From: Kribbella antiqua | GTDB taxonomy: Bacteria; Actinomycetota; Actinomycetes; Propionibacteriales; Kribbellaceae | Direction: 5' to 3' | Assembly: GCF_004345665.1 (NCBI RefSeq) | Contig: NZ_SLWR01000001.1 | Span: 620,001-684,000 of the forward strand | Length of the DNA: 64,000 nt | In this document: piece after piece, positions 34,435-43,461 of the stretch | Numbering within the stretch: position 1 is the stretch's first letter | Layout of the letters: the number at the start of each line of letters is the position of its first letter | The notes under the pieces: generated by a model | Database searches by the model: none | The model's input: the letters and a program-made list of their open reading frames with translations, nothing else | Told to the model about the DNA's origin: nothing | Translations under genes and position numbers: made by a program

Positions 34435-36540
34435 CTACTTGGCGCCGGCGGCGGTCATCTGGCGGAGTTCCTTCTTCAGCTCGGAGATCTCGTCGCGGTA
34501 GCGCGCGGCGACCTCGAACTGGAGCTCGGCGGCCGCGTTGTGCATCTGGTCGGTGAGCTGCTGAATGAGGTCGGCCAGGTCCGACGACGGCAGGCCGCCG
34601 GCCAGTTCCTTCGCCTTCTCGCCGGCCTTCGCCTTGCCGCCGCCTGGGACCGGAGCCTTGCCACGCGACTGCGTCCGGCCGGAGCCGAGCAGCTCGGCGG
34701 TGTCGGCGTCCTCGCGGGCGAGCATGTCGGTGATGTCGGCGATCTTCTTCCGCAGCGGCTGTGGGTCGACCCCGTTCGCCACGTTGTACGCGATCTGCTT
34801 CGCCCGGCGCCGGTTCGTCTCGTCGATCGCCTGCTCCATCGACGGGGTGATCTTGTCGGCGTACATGAACACCTGGCCGGACACGTTCCGGGCCGCGCGG
34901 CCGATGGTCTGGATCAGCGACCGGCCCGACCGCAGGAAGCCTTCCTTGTCCGCGTCCAGGATCGCGACCAGCGACACCTCCGGCAGGTCGAGGCCTTCCC
35001 GCAACAGGTTGATGCCGACGAGTACGTCGTACTCGCCCATGCGCAGCTCGCGGAGGAGCTCGACCCGGCGGAGGGTGTCCACCTCGCTGTGCAGGTACCT
35101 GGTCCGGATGCCCATCTCCAGCAGGTAGTCGGTCAGGTCCTCGGACATCTTCTTGGTCAGCGTGGTGACCAGGACCCGCTCGTCCCGCTCGACCCGGATC
35201 CGGATCTCGTGGATCAGGTCGTCGATCTGGCCCTTGGTCGGCTTCACGATGACCTCGGGGTCGACCAGGCCGGTCGGCCGGATCAGCTGCTCCACGAAGC
35301 CGTCCGACTTGTCCTGCTCGTACTGGCCCGGGGTCGCGGACAGGTAGACGGTCTGGCCGATCCGCTCCAGGAACTCCTCCCAGCGCAGCGGCCGGTTGTC
35401 CATCGCCGACGGCAGCCGGAAGCCGTGCTCGACCAGGGTCCGCTTGCGGGACATGTCGCCCTCGTACATCCCGCCGATCTGCGGCACGGTGACATGCGAC
35501 TCGTCGATGACCAGCACGAAGTCCTCTGGGAAGTAGTCCAGCAGGCAGTGCGGCGCCGACCCCGGCTCGCGGCCGTCGGTGTGCCGCGAGTAGTTCTCGA
35601 TGCCGGAGCACGTCCCGATCTGGCGCATCATCTCGATGTCGTACGTCGTCCGCATCCGCAACCGCTGCGCTTCCAGCAACTGACCGTTGCGCTCGAGCTC
35701 GGCCAGCCGCTCGGCCAGCTCGGCCTCGATCGACTGGATCGCCCGCTCCATCCGCTCCGGCGCGGTCACGTAGTGCGTGGCGGCGCCGATGTAGACCTCG
35801 TCCTCCTCGCTCAGCACCTCGCCGGTCAGCGGGTGCAGCGTCATCACCCGCTCGATCTCGTCGCCGAAGAACTCCACCCGGACGGCAAGCTCCTGGTACA
35901 CCGGGAACACCTCGAGGGTGTCGCCCCGGACCCGGAAGGTGCCGCGGGTGCCGGCCAGGTCGTTCCGCGCGTACTGCACTCCGACCAGCTTGCGGAGCAG
36001 GCCGTCGCGGTCCATCTCGGTGCCGACCTTCACGTGGATCATGCGGTTCAGGTACTCATCGGCGGAGCCCAGACCGTAGATGCAGGAGACGGTCGCGACC
36101 ACGATCACGTCGCGGCGGGTCAGCAGCGACCAGGTCGCCGAGTGCCGCAGCCGCTCGACCTCCTCGTTGATCGAGGAGTCCTTCTCGATGTAGGTGTCCG
36201 TCTGCGGGACATACGCCTCGGGCTGGTAGTAGTCGTAGTACGAGACGAAGTACTCGACGGCGTTCGCCGGGAAGAACTGGCGCAGCTCGTTCGCGAACTG
36301 GGCGGCGAGCGTCTTGTTCGGCTGGAGGATCAGCATCGGGCGCTGGATCCGCTCGGCCAGCCAGGCGATGGTGGCCGTCTTGCCGGTGCCCGTCGCACCG
36401 AGCAGCACGACGTCCTGCTCGCCGGCGTTGATCCGCCGCTCGAGGTCGGCGATCGCGGCCGGCTGGTCACCGGCCGGCTCGAAGTCGGACACGACCTTGA
36501 GCGGCGCGACCATACGCTGAAGATCCGAGACCTGTCTCAT
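34435..36540 (-). CDS. uvrB: Excinuclease ABC subunit B
   Basis: A 701-residue UvrB, full length. It starts with [20 protein letters not shown], has Walker [10 protein letters not shown], the beta-hairpin region [21 protein letters not shown], the helicase motif VIDESH, motif [11 protein letters not shown] and the C-terminal UVR domain ([26 protein letters not shown]) that contacts UvrC. UvrB verifies DNA damage in nucleotide-excision repair. I see no clear LexA box upstream; TACCGT seven bases before the ATG could be a leaderless -10. The VOC and YjbR genes follow closely. Confidence 0.98.
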   Translation of the reverse strand: MRQVSDLQRMVAPLKVVSDFEPAGDQPAAIADLERRINAGEQDVVLLGATGTGKTATIAWLAERIQRPMLILQPNKTLAAQFANELRQFFPANAVEYFVSYYDYYQPEAYVPQTDTYIEKDSSINEEVERLRHSATWSLLTRRDVIVVATVSCIYGLGSADEYLNRMIHVKVGTEMDRDGLLRKLVGVQYARNDLAGTRGTFRVRGDTLEVFPVYQELAVRVEFFGDEIERVMTLHPLTGEVLSEEDEVYIGAATHYVTAPERMERAIQSIEAELAERLAELERNGQLLEAQRLRMRTTYDIEMMRQIGTCSGIENYSRHTDGREPGSAPHCLLDYFPEDFVLVIDESHVTVPQIGGMYEGDMSRKRTLVEHGFRLPSAMDNRPLRWEEFLERIGQTVYLSATPGQYEQDKSDGFVEQLIRPTGLVDPEVIVKPTKGQIDDLIHEIRIRVERDERVLVTTLTKKMSEDLTDYLLEMGIRTRYLHSEVDTLRRVELLRELRMGEYDVLVGINLLREGLDLPEVSLVAILDADKEGFLRSGRSLIQTIGRAARNVSGQVFMYADKITPSMEQAIDETNRRRAKQIAYNVANGVDPQPLRKKIADITDMLAREDADTAELLGSGRTQSRGKAPVPGGGKAKAGEKAKELAGGLPSSDLADLIQQLTDQMHNAAAELQFEVAARYRDEISELKKELRQMTAAGAK

Positions 36541-36627
36541 GCCCTACACGGTACGTCGGCCCGCCGACAGTTTCCGAAAAACGGGAAAAGCAACCGCCTC
36601 GCTACGCTCGGCGGGCTGAGGTGGGAG

Positions 36628-36663
36628 CCGCCCCGCCTTGTCGGGAGCGCCGACGCGGGGCGG
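36628..36663 (-). terminator. GC-rich hairpin after the Pro-rich membrane-anchored gene
   Basis: CCGCCCCG (36628-36635) and CGGGGCGG (36656-36663) pair exactly around a 20-nt loop that holds a further small stem. It lies 20 bp after the stop of the minus-strand gene at 36683 and upstream of uvrB, a sensible place for termination. There is no T-run. Confidence 0.5.
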
Positions 36664-36682
36664 TGGGTCAGGGGCTACGTGA

Positions 36683-37558
36683 TCACAGGCTGTCGACGAC
36701 CGACTTCTTCATCGGTGCGGCGTCCGCCTCGGCCTTCGGCGCGTAGTCGACCCGGGTCCGGAAGTCCAAGGCGGTGACCACCTTGTCCTTCCGCCGGTAC
36801 GCCTCCACCCAGCCCTGGACCTTGACCTCGAGGCCGTTCTTGTCCTTCGTGGTGGAGGTATAGCTGATCGCGACGCACTCCTCCAGGACGTCCTTGGGGC
36901 ACGGGAGATTCCGTACGCTGCCGAGCTTGGCGATCTCGTTCTCCGTCTCGCCCTCGACGATCGCGACCAGGTACGCCTGCGCCGTCACGTTCTCCTTCTG
37001 CCGGACCCAGAAGAACGCCCGCGCCTCACCGTTCGGCGCGTACGTCACCAGTTCCTTGCCGCGCTTCTCCGCCTCCAGCACACTCCAGCCCTGCACCGGT
37101 ACGACGGACACGCCGTACCCGACCTGGACTGCATTAGCCGGCGGGGTGTACGACGTGGTCGGCGTACTCGCGGTCGGCGTCGGACTCGGCGACGGAGTGG
37201 GAGTCTGGCCTCCGGTGTCGTCGCCACCACCCGACAGCAGGACGAGCGCGACCGCGACCAGGGCAACCACAACCAGGCCGGCGCCGATCGGGAGCAGGAT
37301 CGGCGGGATCCGCGGCTTCTTCTTCTGCGGCGGCGGCCGGCGCAGCGACGGCGGCCCAACGTTGTCGCCCCACGGCGAGCTCGTCTCCTGCGCCGGACCG
37401 TCGCTGCCGCTGTTGGTCCACGGGGAGGGCGGAGGTGGTACTTCGAGGTTCCACGGGGACGGCGGCAGCTCCGGTTCGGCCGGAGCCGCCGCGTCCTCGT
37501 CCTGGTCCTTGTTGACCCAGGGGTTGCCGCTGGAACCCTTGTCGCGCTTACCAGTCAC
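36683..37558 (-). CDS. Membrane-anchored protein with Pro-rich cytoplasmic head (paralogue of next gene)
   Basis: A 291-residue protein. Residues 1-85 are hydrophilic and Pro/Ser/Trp-rich with repeated SPW motifs (PPSPWNLEV, PPPSPWTN, SSPWGDN). A single membrane helix follows (PPILLPIGAGLVVVALVAVA, about 88-112), then an STP-rich spacer and an extracytoplasmic domain of about 150 residues. That domain resembles the one in the upstream gene (VGYGVSVVPVQGWSVLEAEKRGKELVTY, compared with VAQGVYVKPAPGYVRKSLEKFTGVYLL). The GTG at 37558 overlaps the stop of the upstream gene by 4 bp. The function is unknown. Confidence 0.82.
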   Translation of the reverse strand: MTGKRDKGSSGNPWVNKDQDEDAAAPAEPELPPSPWNLEVPPPPSPWTNSGSDGPAQETSSPWGDNVGPPSLRRPPPQKKKPRIPPILLPIGAGLVVVALVAVALVLLSGGGDDTGGQTPTPSPSPTPTASTPTTSYTPPANAVQVGYGVSVVPVQGWSVLEAEKRGKELVTYAPNGEARAFFWVRQKENVTAQAYLVAIVEGETENEIAKLGSVRNLPCPKDVLEECVAISYTSTTKDKNGLEVKVQGWVEAYRRKDKVVTALDFRTRVDYAPKAEADAAPMKKSVVDSL

Positions 37559-38574
37559 TGACTCTTGACCACCGACTGCAGCATCGAGGTGGTCGCCGTC
37601 TGCACGGCGGCCGCCTTGTCCTGACGCCCGTACACCCGGATCATCGTGATCACGCCGTCCTCGCGCTCGATCACGCCGACGAACCCGATCACCGGCAGGC
37701 TCCCGTTCTGCGTGGTCGCCACGCCGGAGTAGCTCTGGGTGGTGACGACCTTGACCGGCGTGTTGTCGTCCTCGCCCGGCTTGGTCACCTTCTCGTCGTT
37801 CGTCTTGACCGACGACAGGCCCTTGGTCTCCAGCTTCAGCAGCTCGGGCAGCAGGGTCGAGGTGTTCTCGCCCTCCTCGGCCTTCCACGCGTTCACCATG
37901 AAGTACGCCTCGCCCTGCTTGAGCAGGTAGACGCCGGTGAACTTCTCCAGGCTCTTGCGGACGTACCCAGGCGCAGGCTTCACGTAGACGCCCTGGGCGA
38001 CCTCGATGCCCTCGTCGACGTTGGTCGGCTCGGTGCTCTGGCTGTTGGTCGGGGTCGGGGTCGGGCTCGGATCGGCCTTCTTGTCGTCGCCGCCGAAGAT
38101 CAGCGCCAGGACGATGCCGATCACCACGACGATGGCGAGTCCGCCGCCAGCCAGGAGCACGATCTTGTTGCCGCCCTTGCCGCGCGGCGACTGACCGCCG
38201 TACTGGCCCCACTGCTGCTGACCGCCGTACTGCTGTTGCTGGCCCGGGTACCCCTGCTGCTGCGGGTAGCCCGGCTGCTGCTGACCCGGGTACTGCTGCT
38301 GGCCTGGGTACTGCGGCTGCTGCGGCTGCTGCTGGCCTGGGTAGGGCGGCTGACCTCCCTGGTACGGCGGCTGGCCGTAGCCCGGAGGCGCCTGCGGCGG
38401 ACGCTGCTGCCCGTACCCCGGCGGAGCCTGAGGCGGCTGCTGGCCATACCCCGGCTGGCCTTGCGGCGGCTGGCCTTGCGGCGGCTGCTGGCCGTAGCCC
38501 GGCTGGCCGCCGTACGGCTGCTGCGGCGCCTGGCCACCCTGTCCTGATCCGTAGGGCGGTTGCTGGTTGCTCAT
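37555..38574 (-). CDS. Membrane-anchored protein with PGYGQQP-repeat head
   Basis: A 339-residue protein. Residues 1-135 are a low-complexity Pro/Gly/Gln/Tyr region with repeated PPGYGQQ and YPGQQQ units. Then come RGKGGNK and one membrane helix (IVLLAGGGLAIVVVIGIVLALIF), an STP-rich linker (PSPTPTPTNSQS) and an extracytoplasmic domain of about 165 residues similar to that of the next gene. Such Tyr/Pro/Gln heads are common in actinobacterial proteins and may interact with cytoplasmic partners. The ATG overlaps the stop of the PrsW-like gene (ATGA), so the three genes are one operon. No enzymatic motif is visible. Confidence 0.85.
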   Translation of the reverse strand: MSNQQPPYGSGQGGQAPQQPYGGQPGYGQQPPQGQPPQGQPGYGQQPPQAPPGYGQQRPPQAPPGYGQPPYQGGQPPYPGQQQPQQPQYPGQQQYPGQQQPGYPQQQGYPGQQQQYGGQQQWGQYGGQSPRGKGGNKIVLLAGGGLAIVVVIGIVLALIFGGDDKKADPSPTPTPTNSQSTEPTNVDEGIEVAQGVYVKPAPGYVRKSLEKFTGVYLLKQGEAYFMVNAWKAEEGENTSTLLPELLKLETKGLSSVKTNDEKVTKPGEDDNTPVKVVTTQSYSGVATTQNGSLPVIGFVGVIEREDGVITMIRVYGRQDKAAAVQTATTSMLQSVVKSQ

Positions 38575-39776
38575 GCCTGCGTCTCCCCGGTCGTCGCGTC
38601 GTAGCCAGTGGCAGCAGCCGGTACCGCCGTACCTCTGGCGGACTTCGGCACGGATCGCACCGAGTTGCCACAGGCGGAGCAGAAGTCGGAGTGCGGCAGC
38701 AGCGGCATCTCGCAGCGCGAGCAGAAGGCCTGGTCACCGGACGCGTGGTTCGAACCGCCTCGCGCGGCCGCTTCCAGGGCTGCCTCGAGGAGACCCTTGT
38801 GCAGCACCGTGCGGACCCGGATGATCAGCGCGCCGAGCAGTAGCAGACCCCAGACCACGCCGAGGATCGAGCCGATGGTCGAGCCGTGCCCGCCGACGAA
38901 CCCGAGCAGGTAGACACCGCCCTGGAACAGCGCGTTCACCGCCATCGCCTGGATCAGACCGGCCACCCAGCGTGGGGTGAACCCGTCGTAGCCCTCGCCC
39001 AGCCCGGAGAACTCCGCACCCGCGAGTCCGGTCGCCGAGCCGTAGACCAGCGGCTTGATGAACCCGTGCAGCACGACCACCGAGATCCAGGTGCCGACGC
39101 TGCTGCCCGGACCGGCGAAGCCGCCGCTGATCCAGCCCCAGAACAGCACCAGGGTCTCGAAGCACGCGTAGCCGACACCGGCCACCACGCCGAAGGTGAA
39201 GCCGTCCATCAGGTCGTCGTACCGCGGCCGCGAGGCCAGGATGAGCGGGCCGACCTGCCGGATCAGCTCCGACACCACCGGCACGAGCAGGAGCAGGAGC
39301 AGCAGGTCCCGGCCGGCCGGGCTGCCGTCGTTGCCGCCGAAGGTGCTCGTCGACAGCTGGATCTTGTCCGACCACAGCCAGGTGAACACCGCGGCCAGTA
39401 CGCCGGTCAGCACGAAGGCCGCGGCGACCACCGGGATCGGCTCGTCCTCCCAGAGGTTCACGTCGTACAGGTAGAGGATGTAGACGATCGGGATGGAGAA
39501 GGCGGCCACCATGATCGCCACCGGCAACGCGCCGAGGGCCGCCGTCACGACGGTCAGCAGCAGCGCGATCCCCAGGGCGACCTTGTACGTGTAGGGCTGC
39601 CTACCCGAGCCCTGCGGCATGATCGTCGAGACCAGCCGGAACGACGCCACCGGCTCATCCGGCCTGGCGGCGTACGCCTTCTTCCGCTCGGCGTCCCCGG
39701 AGCGCACGTCGTTGCCACAGTGGTGGCAGAAGTGCGACACCTCGGGGACGTCTGAGTTGCAGCGCGGACAGACCAC
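38571..39776 (-). CDS. PrsW-like intramembrane metalloprotease flanked by zinc ribbons
   Basis: A 401-residue protein with about eight membrane segments. A zinc ribbon begins the protein (CPRCNSDVPEVSHFCHHCG) and a second ends it (FCSRCEMPLLPHSDFCSACG). The core resembles PrsW (PF13367): YDVNLWEDEP, the GFTFGVVAGVGYACFETLV helix and VVLHGFIKPLVYG with His. The first motif, normally EExxK, reads SELIRQ here, so one catalytic Glu looks replaced. PrsW cuts anti-sigma factors; here the two co-operonic single-pass proteins could be substrates or partners. Activity is uncertain. Confidence 0.82.
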   Translation of the reverse strand: MVCPRCNSDVPEVSHFCHHCGNDVRSGDAERKKAYAARPDEPVASFRLVSTIMPQGSGRQPYTYKVALGIALLLTVVTAALGALPVAIMVAAFSIPIVYILYLYDVNLWEDEPIPVVAAAFVLTGVLAAVFTWLWSDKIQLSTSTFGGNDGSPAGRDLLLLLLLVPVVSELIRQVGPLILASRPRYDDLMDGFTFGVVAGVGYACFETLVLFWGWISGGFAGPGSSVGTWISVVVLHGFIKPLVYGSATGLAGAEFSGLGEGYDGFTPRWVAGLIQAMAVNALFQGGVYLLGFVGGHGSTIGSILGVVWGLLLLGALIIRVRTVLHKGLLEAALEAAARGGSNHASGDQAFCSRCEMPLLPHSDFCSACGNSVRSVPKSARGTAVPAAATGYDATTGETQA

Positions 39777-39908
39777 GCCATCCTCCCAACCTCGGACGTC
39801 CTGGCCGGCGCGGGGCGCGCCGGCCGGGGTGGCGACCCAGTCACCTGGGCCGGACCGGGACAGATTCTCGTACAGCCCGCCCGGGATTCATCATTTACCG
39901 CGCAGGGG

Positions 39909-40526
39909 TCACCTTTTCGTGTCCTGACCGTGCCCTGCACGCTTCTGGAGCGTGGCCCATATCTCGTCCACGCGGCGATCCAGGTCTGCCAGCGAGCCGG
40001 AGTTGTCCACCACCAGCCCTGCCACCGCGAGCCGATCCTCCCGCGACGCCTGGCTCGCGATCCGCTGTTTCGCTTCCGCCTCAGTCATCCCGCGCTGCGC
40101 GGTGAGCCGCTCGAGCTGTACGTCAACCGGCACATCGACCACCAGTACGACGTCGAACCGGTCCGCCTGACCGGTCTCGACCAGCAGCGGGATGTCGTGC
40201 ACCACGACCGCGTCGGCCGGTGCCGCCGCCTCGAGCTCGGTCGCCCGGGCCCGGACCCGCGGGTGAATGATCGCCTCCAGCTTCCGCCGGGCAGCCTCGT
40301 CGCCGAACACGATCCGGCCGACCGCCGGCCGGTCCAGCTCCCCGTCAGGCGTCAGTACGTCGTCCCCGAACGCCTTCACCACCTCGGCAAGCCCGTCGGT
40401 CCCCGCCGCGACGACCTCCCGCGCCAGTACGTCGGAGTCGATCACCAGCGCACCCCGCGCCGCCAACCGCGCCGACACCGCACTCTTCCCGGACCCAATC
40501 CCCCCGGTCAGTCCCACTCTCAGCAC
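39909..40526 (-). CDS. coaE: Dephospho-CoA kinase
   Basis: A 205-residue CoaE with P-loop LTGGIGSGKSAVS at about residues 6-18, the substrate motif VIDSDVLAREVV and the lid region around QRGMTEAEAKQRIASQ. It phosphorylates the 3'-hydroxyl of dephospho-CoA, the last step of CoA synthesis. Its start is GTG at 40526. Its place between uvrB and rpsA is the arrangement seen in many actinobacteria. The 294 bp upstream hold palindromic repeats and the rpsA terminator. Confidence 0.96.
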   Translation of the reverse strand: MLRVGLTGGIGSGKSAVSARLAARGALVIDSDVLAREVVAAGTDGLAEVVKAFGDDVLTPDGELDRPAVGRIVFGDEAARRKLEAIIHPRVRARATELEAAAPADAVVVHDIPLLVETGQADRFDVVLVVDVPVDVQLERLTAQRGMTEAEAKQRIASQASREDRLAVAGLVVDNSGSLADLDRRVDEIWATLQKRAGHGQDTKR

Positions 40527-40820
40527 CCCAGCACCCTACCCACCCCACCCCAGCCCGGCTCCGCCGGTCAGCGAGCGGATCTGGGGAGCGCTACGCGGCG
40601 AACGACCGGCTCCTGGTGACCTTGTGCACACCCGGCACGAGAGCCACATTTGGTGGGTTCACCTACCAAATGGGGGGTTTGCCCACCGGATGCGGGCGGT
40701 GAACCCACAAGGTGGTGGGTGAACCCACCAAATGGCTCGGCGCGGGGCGAGGGGGGCCGGACGTGCGAGACCCCCGCATCCAGTACGGGGATGCGGGGGT
40801 CTCGAGCGTTACGGAACAGC
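40527..40820. repeat. coaE-rpsA intergenic region with palindromic repeat cluster
   Basis: The 17-bp word GGTGAACCCACCAAATG occurs exactly twice in opposite orientation: on the minus strand at 40663-40647 and on the plus strand at 40719-40735. The first lies in a 26-bp near-palindrome (CATTTGGT at 40647-40654, ACCAAATG at 40665-40672). The second overlaps a perfect 8-bp-arm palindrome TGGTGGGT-GA-ACCCACCA (40713-40730). Degenerate units (GGGTTTGCCCACCGGATG at 40676-40693, GGTGAACCCAC at 40698-40708) fill the space between. It looks like a REP-type cluster. Confidence 0.75.
40766..40804 (-). terminator. rpsA terminator hairpin
   Basis: CGAGACCCCCGCATCC (40766-40781) pairs perfectly with GGATGCGGGGGTCTCG (40789-40804), a 16-bp stem with a 7-nt loop, 16 bp after the rpsA stop. 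It is the strongest hairpin in the window. No T-run follows. Confidence 0.85.
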
Positions 40821-42299
40821 TCAGCCCTGGCCGGTCAGCTTCTCGCGGAGAGCCTGCAGCGCCTCGTCGGAAGCGAGCGCGCCCTCGACGGGAGCGTCGT
40901 CCTTCGGAGCCGCGGCCGAGGAGTACGTCGACGCCTCGCCGGCCTCGACGTCCGCCGTCTTGGCGTCCTCGATCTGCTTCTTGTGGGCCTCCCAGCGCGC
41001 GTGGGCCTCGGCGTACTGCCGCTCCCACTCCTCACGCTGCTTGTCGAAGCCCTCGAGCCACTCGCCGGTCTCCGGGTCGAAGCCCTCGGGGTAGACGTAG
41101 TTGCCCTGCTCGTCGTACGTCGCGGCCATGCCGTACAGCGTCGGGTCGAAGTCGTCCGAGACCGGGTCGACACCCTCGTTGGCCTGCTTCAGCGACAGCG
41201 AGATCCGGCGCCGCTCCAGGTCGATGTCGATGATCTTGACCATGACGTCGTCGTTGACCTGGACGACCTGCTCCGGGATCTCGACGTGCCGCTCGGCCAG
41301 CTCGGAGATGTGCACCAGACCCTCGATGCCCTCCTCCACCCGGACGAACGCACCGAACGGAACCAGCTTGGTGACCTTGCCGGGCACGATCTGACCCATC
41401 TGGTGGGTCCGGGCGAACTGCTGCCACGGGTCTTCCTGGGTCGCCTTCAGCGACAGCGAGACTCGCTCGCGGTCCATGTCGACGTCCAGCACCTCGACGG
41501 TGACCTCCTGGCCGACCTCGACCACCTCGGTCGGGTGGTCGATGTGCTTCCAGGACAGCTCCGACACGTGCACCAGACCGTCGACGCCGCCGAGGTCCAC
41601 GAACGCACCGAAGTTGACGATCGAGGAGACGACACCCTTGCGGATCTGGCCCTTCTGCAGCTGGGTGAGGAAGTTCATCCGCACCTCGGACTGCGTCTGC
41701 TCCAGCCACGCCCGGCGGGACAGGACCACGTTGTTGCGGTTCTTGTCCAGCTCGATGATCTTGGCCTCGATCTCCTGGCCGACGTACGGCTGGAGGTCGC
41801 GGACCCGGCGCATCTCGACGAGCGAGGCCGGCAGGAAGCCGCGGAGGCCGATGTCGAGGATGAGACCACCCTTGACGACCTCGATGACGGTGCCGGTGAC
41901 GACGCCGTCCTCTTCCTTGATCTTCTCGATGGTGCCCCAGGCCTTCTCGTACTGGGCGCGCTTCTTCGAGAGGATCAGACGGCCTTCCTTGTCCTCCTTC
42001 TGGAGAACGAGGGCCTCGACGTGGTCGCCGACGTTGACGACCTCGTTCGGGTCGACGTCGTGCTTGATCGACAGCTCGCGGGAGGGGATGACGCCTTCGG
42101 TCTTGTAGCCGATGTCGAGCAGGACCTCGTCCCGGTCGACCTTGACGATGGTGCCCTCGACGATGTCGCCGTCGTTGAAGTACTTGATGGTCTGATCGAT
42201 CGCCGCGAGGAAGTCTTCCTCCGACCCGATGTCATTGACCGCTACCTGCGGGGTGTTGCGCACTGCGGGGTCGAGAGGTGCCTCGATGCTGGCCGTCAT
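40821..42299 (-). CDS. rpsA: 30S ribosomal protein S1
   Basis: A 492-residue S1 with four S1/OB repeats at about residues 40-110, 125-195, 205-280 and 290-365. The first begins GDIVEGTIVKVDRDEVLLDIGYKTEGVIP and the third reads GVVSSIVNFGAFVDLGGVDGLVHVSELSW. The C-terminal 120 residues are acidic and Ala-rich without a domain, the usual actinobacterial form shorter than E. coli S1. S1 helps 30S subunits bind structured mRNA. It is probably monocistronic, bounded by its own upstream region and the terminator at 40766-40804. Confidence 0.98.
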   Translation of the reverse strand: MTASIEAPLDPAVRNTPQVAVNDIGSEEDFLAAIDQTIKYFNDGDIVEGTIVKVDRDEVLLDIGYKTEGVIPSRELSIKHDVDPNEVVNVGDHVEALVLQKEDKEGRLILSKKRAQYEKAWGTIEKIKEEDGVVTGTVIEVVKGGLILDIGLRGFLPASLVEMRRVRDLQPYVGQEIEAKIIELDKNRNNVVLSRRAWLEQTQSEVRMNFLTQLQKGQIRKGVVSSIVNFGAFVDLGGVDGLVHVSELSWKHIDHPTEVVEVGQEVTVEVLDVDMDRERVSLSLKATQEDPWQQFARTHQMGQIVPGKVTKLVPFGAFVRVEEGIEGLVHISELAERHVEIPEQVVQVNDDVMVKIIDIDLERRRISLSLKQANEGVDPVSDDFDPTLYGMAATYDEQGNYVYPEGFDPETGEWLEGFDKQREEWERQYAEAHARWEAHKKQIEDAKTADVEAGEASTYSSAAAPKDDAPVEGALASDEALQALREKLTGQG

Positions 42300-42551
42300 G
42301 TGGTGGGTTGCTCCGTGGACTGGTGGTGTCGTGCGGTCGCGTCATGAACCGTTGGATCGCACCAAACCGCTGGATTGCCTGAAGAGGACAGATTCACCAC
42401 CGACTGCTGCGAGCACGAGCCTGCTCCGTCCGAGGTCGCGCGGGCCCATAGCGCATCTCACAGGATACGGGTATCGACGAAGGCAGAGCAACCCGGGGCA
42501 CCCGGCCCTACCGGCTGCCCGCCGAGTGCTTTCCCGACGTGCCATCTGATC

Positions 42552-43445
42552 TCAATGTACGACGTCCAGCTTGGGTCGTCCTGCTGCGAGGGTCCCGGTG
42601 TCCGCCATTCGAGAGACCACCGAGTGCGCCTCCGCCGCGACCTCGTGCTCGGTCCACCTCGCGGCCAAGTCCAGCAGTGCCCACAGATCCGCCGCCCGCC
42701 CGAGTTCCACCAGCGGCTCCCCGAGGTCCAGCCCACTCCCCCGTACGACGCTCAGCACGGCGCCGGCGAGCACCGGATCCTGGCAGAACCGGAAAAGGTT
42801 TCCCAGGTCCGAGTACGGCGACCCGGCATGGGCGAACTCCCAGTCGATCAGCCCGGTGATCCGCGCGGTCGCCGGGTCCACCAGCAAGTTCTTCGGATTG
42901 AAGTCGCTGTGCACCAGGCAGACCCGGTCGGTGCCTCCCGCCAGGTCGTCCTCGGCGCTCGCGATCACCTCGAGGAGGCTCCCCGCTTGTCCCGGACCGA
43001 ACCCGAGATCCGGGATCAGGCTCTCGAAGAAGTCTCCCAGCTCACCGAGCCCGAACGGCTCGATCGTCAGCTCGCTGCCGCGGAACATCCCGGACGTGAG
43101 AAACGGCATCCCGCTCAGCCGCACCAACAGCTCACCGAGCTGCGCCCCGACCTTCCGTCGCTCGTCCTCCCCCGCGGTGTCCAAGAACACCTGCAGATTG
43201 ATCCCGGGCAGCCGCTCGGTCAGCAAGTACGGCGGATCCTCCACCGACCCGTCGCGCTTCAGATCTAGAATCCGTGGCACCGGCAACAGCCCATGCACCA
43301 ACCGCAGCAACGCCGCATCCACCGCGGCCCGCTCCGGATCCTTCACATACATCTTCAGTACGGCGTCCTCGCCGCCGGCGCTGACCGCATACGTCTGACC
43401 GCCGTACCCGCCGCTCAAGGGGACCGCACTGGCGAAATCGCTCAT
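42552..43445 (-). CDS. Aminoglycoside-phosphotransferase-fold (APH/ChoK) kinase
   Basis: A 297-residue APH-family protein. The N-lobe has GGYGGQTYAVSAG and the nucleotide Lys in AVLKMYVK. The catalytic loop is LVHSDFNPKNLLVD (Brenner motif HxDxxxxN) and the metal Asp is in ITGLIDWEFAHAGSPYSDLG. The family phosphorylates antibiotics, choline, homoserine or sugars; nothing here fixes the substrate. The ATG at 43445 is preferred, since an ATG at 43463 would overlap the divergent methyltransferase start. The starts of the two genes lie 17 bp apart. Confidence 0.88.
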   Translation of the reverse strand: MSDFASAVPLSGGYGGQTYAVSAGGEDAVLKMYVKDPERAAVDAALLRLVHGLLPVPRILDLKRDGSVEDPPYLLTERLPGINLQVFLDTAGEDERRKVGAQLGELLVRLSGMPFLTSGMFRGSELTIEPFGLGELGDFFESLIPDLGFGPGQAGSLLEVIASAEDDLAGGTDRVCLVHSDFNPKNLLVDPATARITGLIDWEFAHAGSPYSDLGNLFRFCQDPVLAGAVLSVVRGSGLDLGEPLVELGRAADLWALLDLAARWTEHEVAAEAHSVVSRMADTGTLAAGRPKLDVVH

Positions 43446-43448
43446 CCG

Positions 43449-43454
43449 TAGAGT
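43449..43454 (+). promoter_or_regulatory. Candidate -10 box of a leaderless methyltransferase transcript
   Basis: TAGAGT stands seven bases before the ATG at 43462 and there is no ribosome site, so transcription would start at or next to the A of the start codon. No good -35 is visible. Confidence 0.45.
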
Positions 43455-43461
43455 GTGCGCC

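Noticed and set aside
34540-36777. 745-codon open frame on the plus strand opposite uvrB
   Set aside because: Composition is His/Leu/Asp/Arg-rich as expected of the complement of GC-rich coding DNA; uvrB on the other strand has all family motifs.
38121-38574. Tandem DNA repeat of independent origin
   Set aside because: The repeated bases are the codons of the PGYGQQ/YPGQQQ protein head, so the coding sequence explains them.
37559-38737. Minus-strand reading frame continuing upstream of the SPW-repeat protein
   Set aside because: It overlaps the PGYGQQ-repeat gene in the same strand but another frame and translates to Arg/Ala/Gly-rich noise; the GTGA junction at 37555-37558 marks the true start.
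40647-40736. CRISPR array
   Set aside because: The repeats are few, inverted relative to one another, palindromic and without regular spacers; no cas gene is nearby.
42300-42551. Small gene in the rpsA upstream region
   Set aside because: The frames are short, lack ribosome sites and codon bias, and the interval is best seen as the rpsA promoter and leader; I could not fix a particular promoter.
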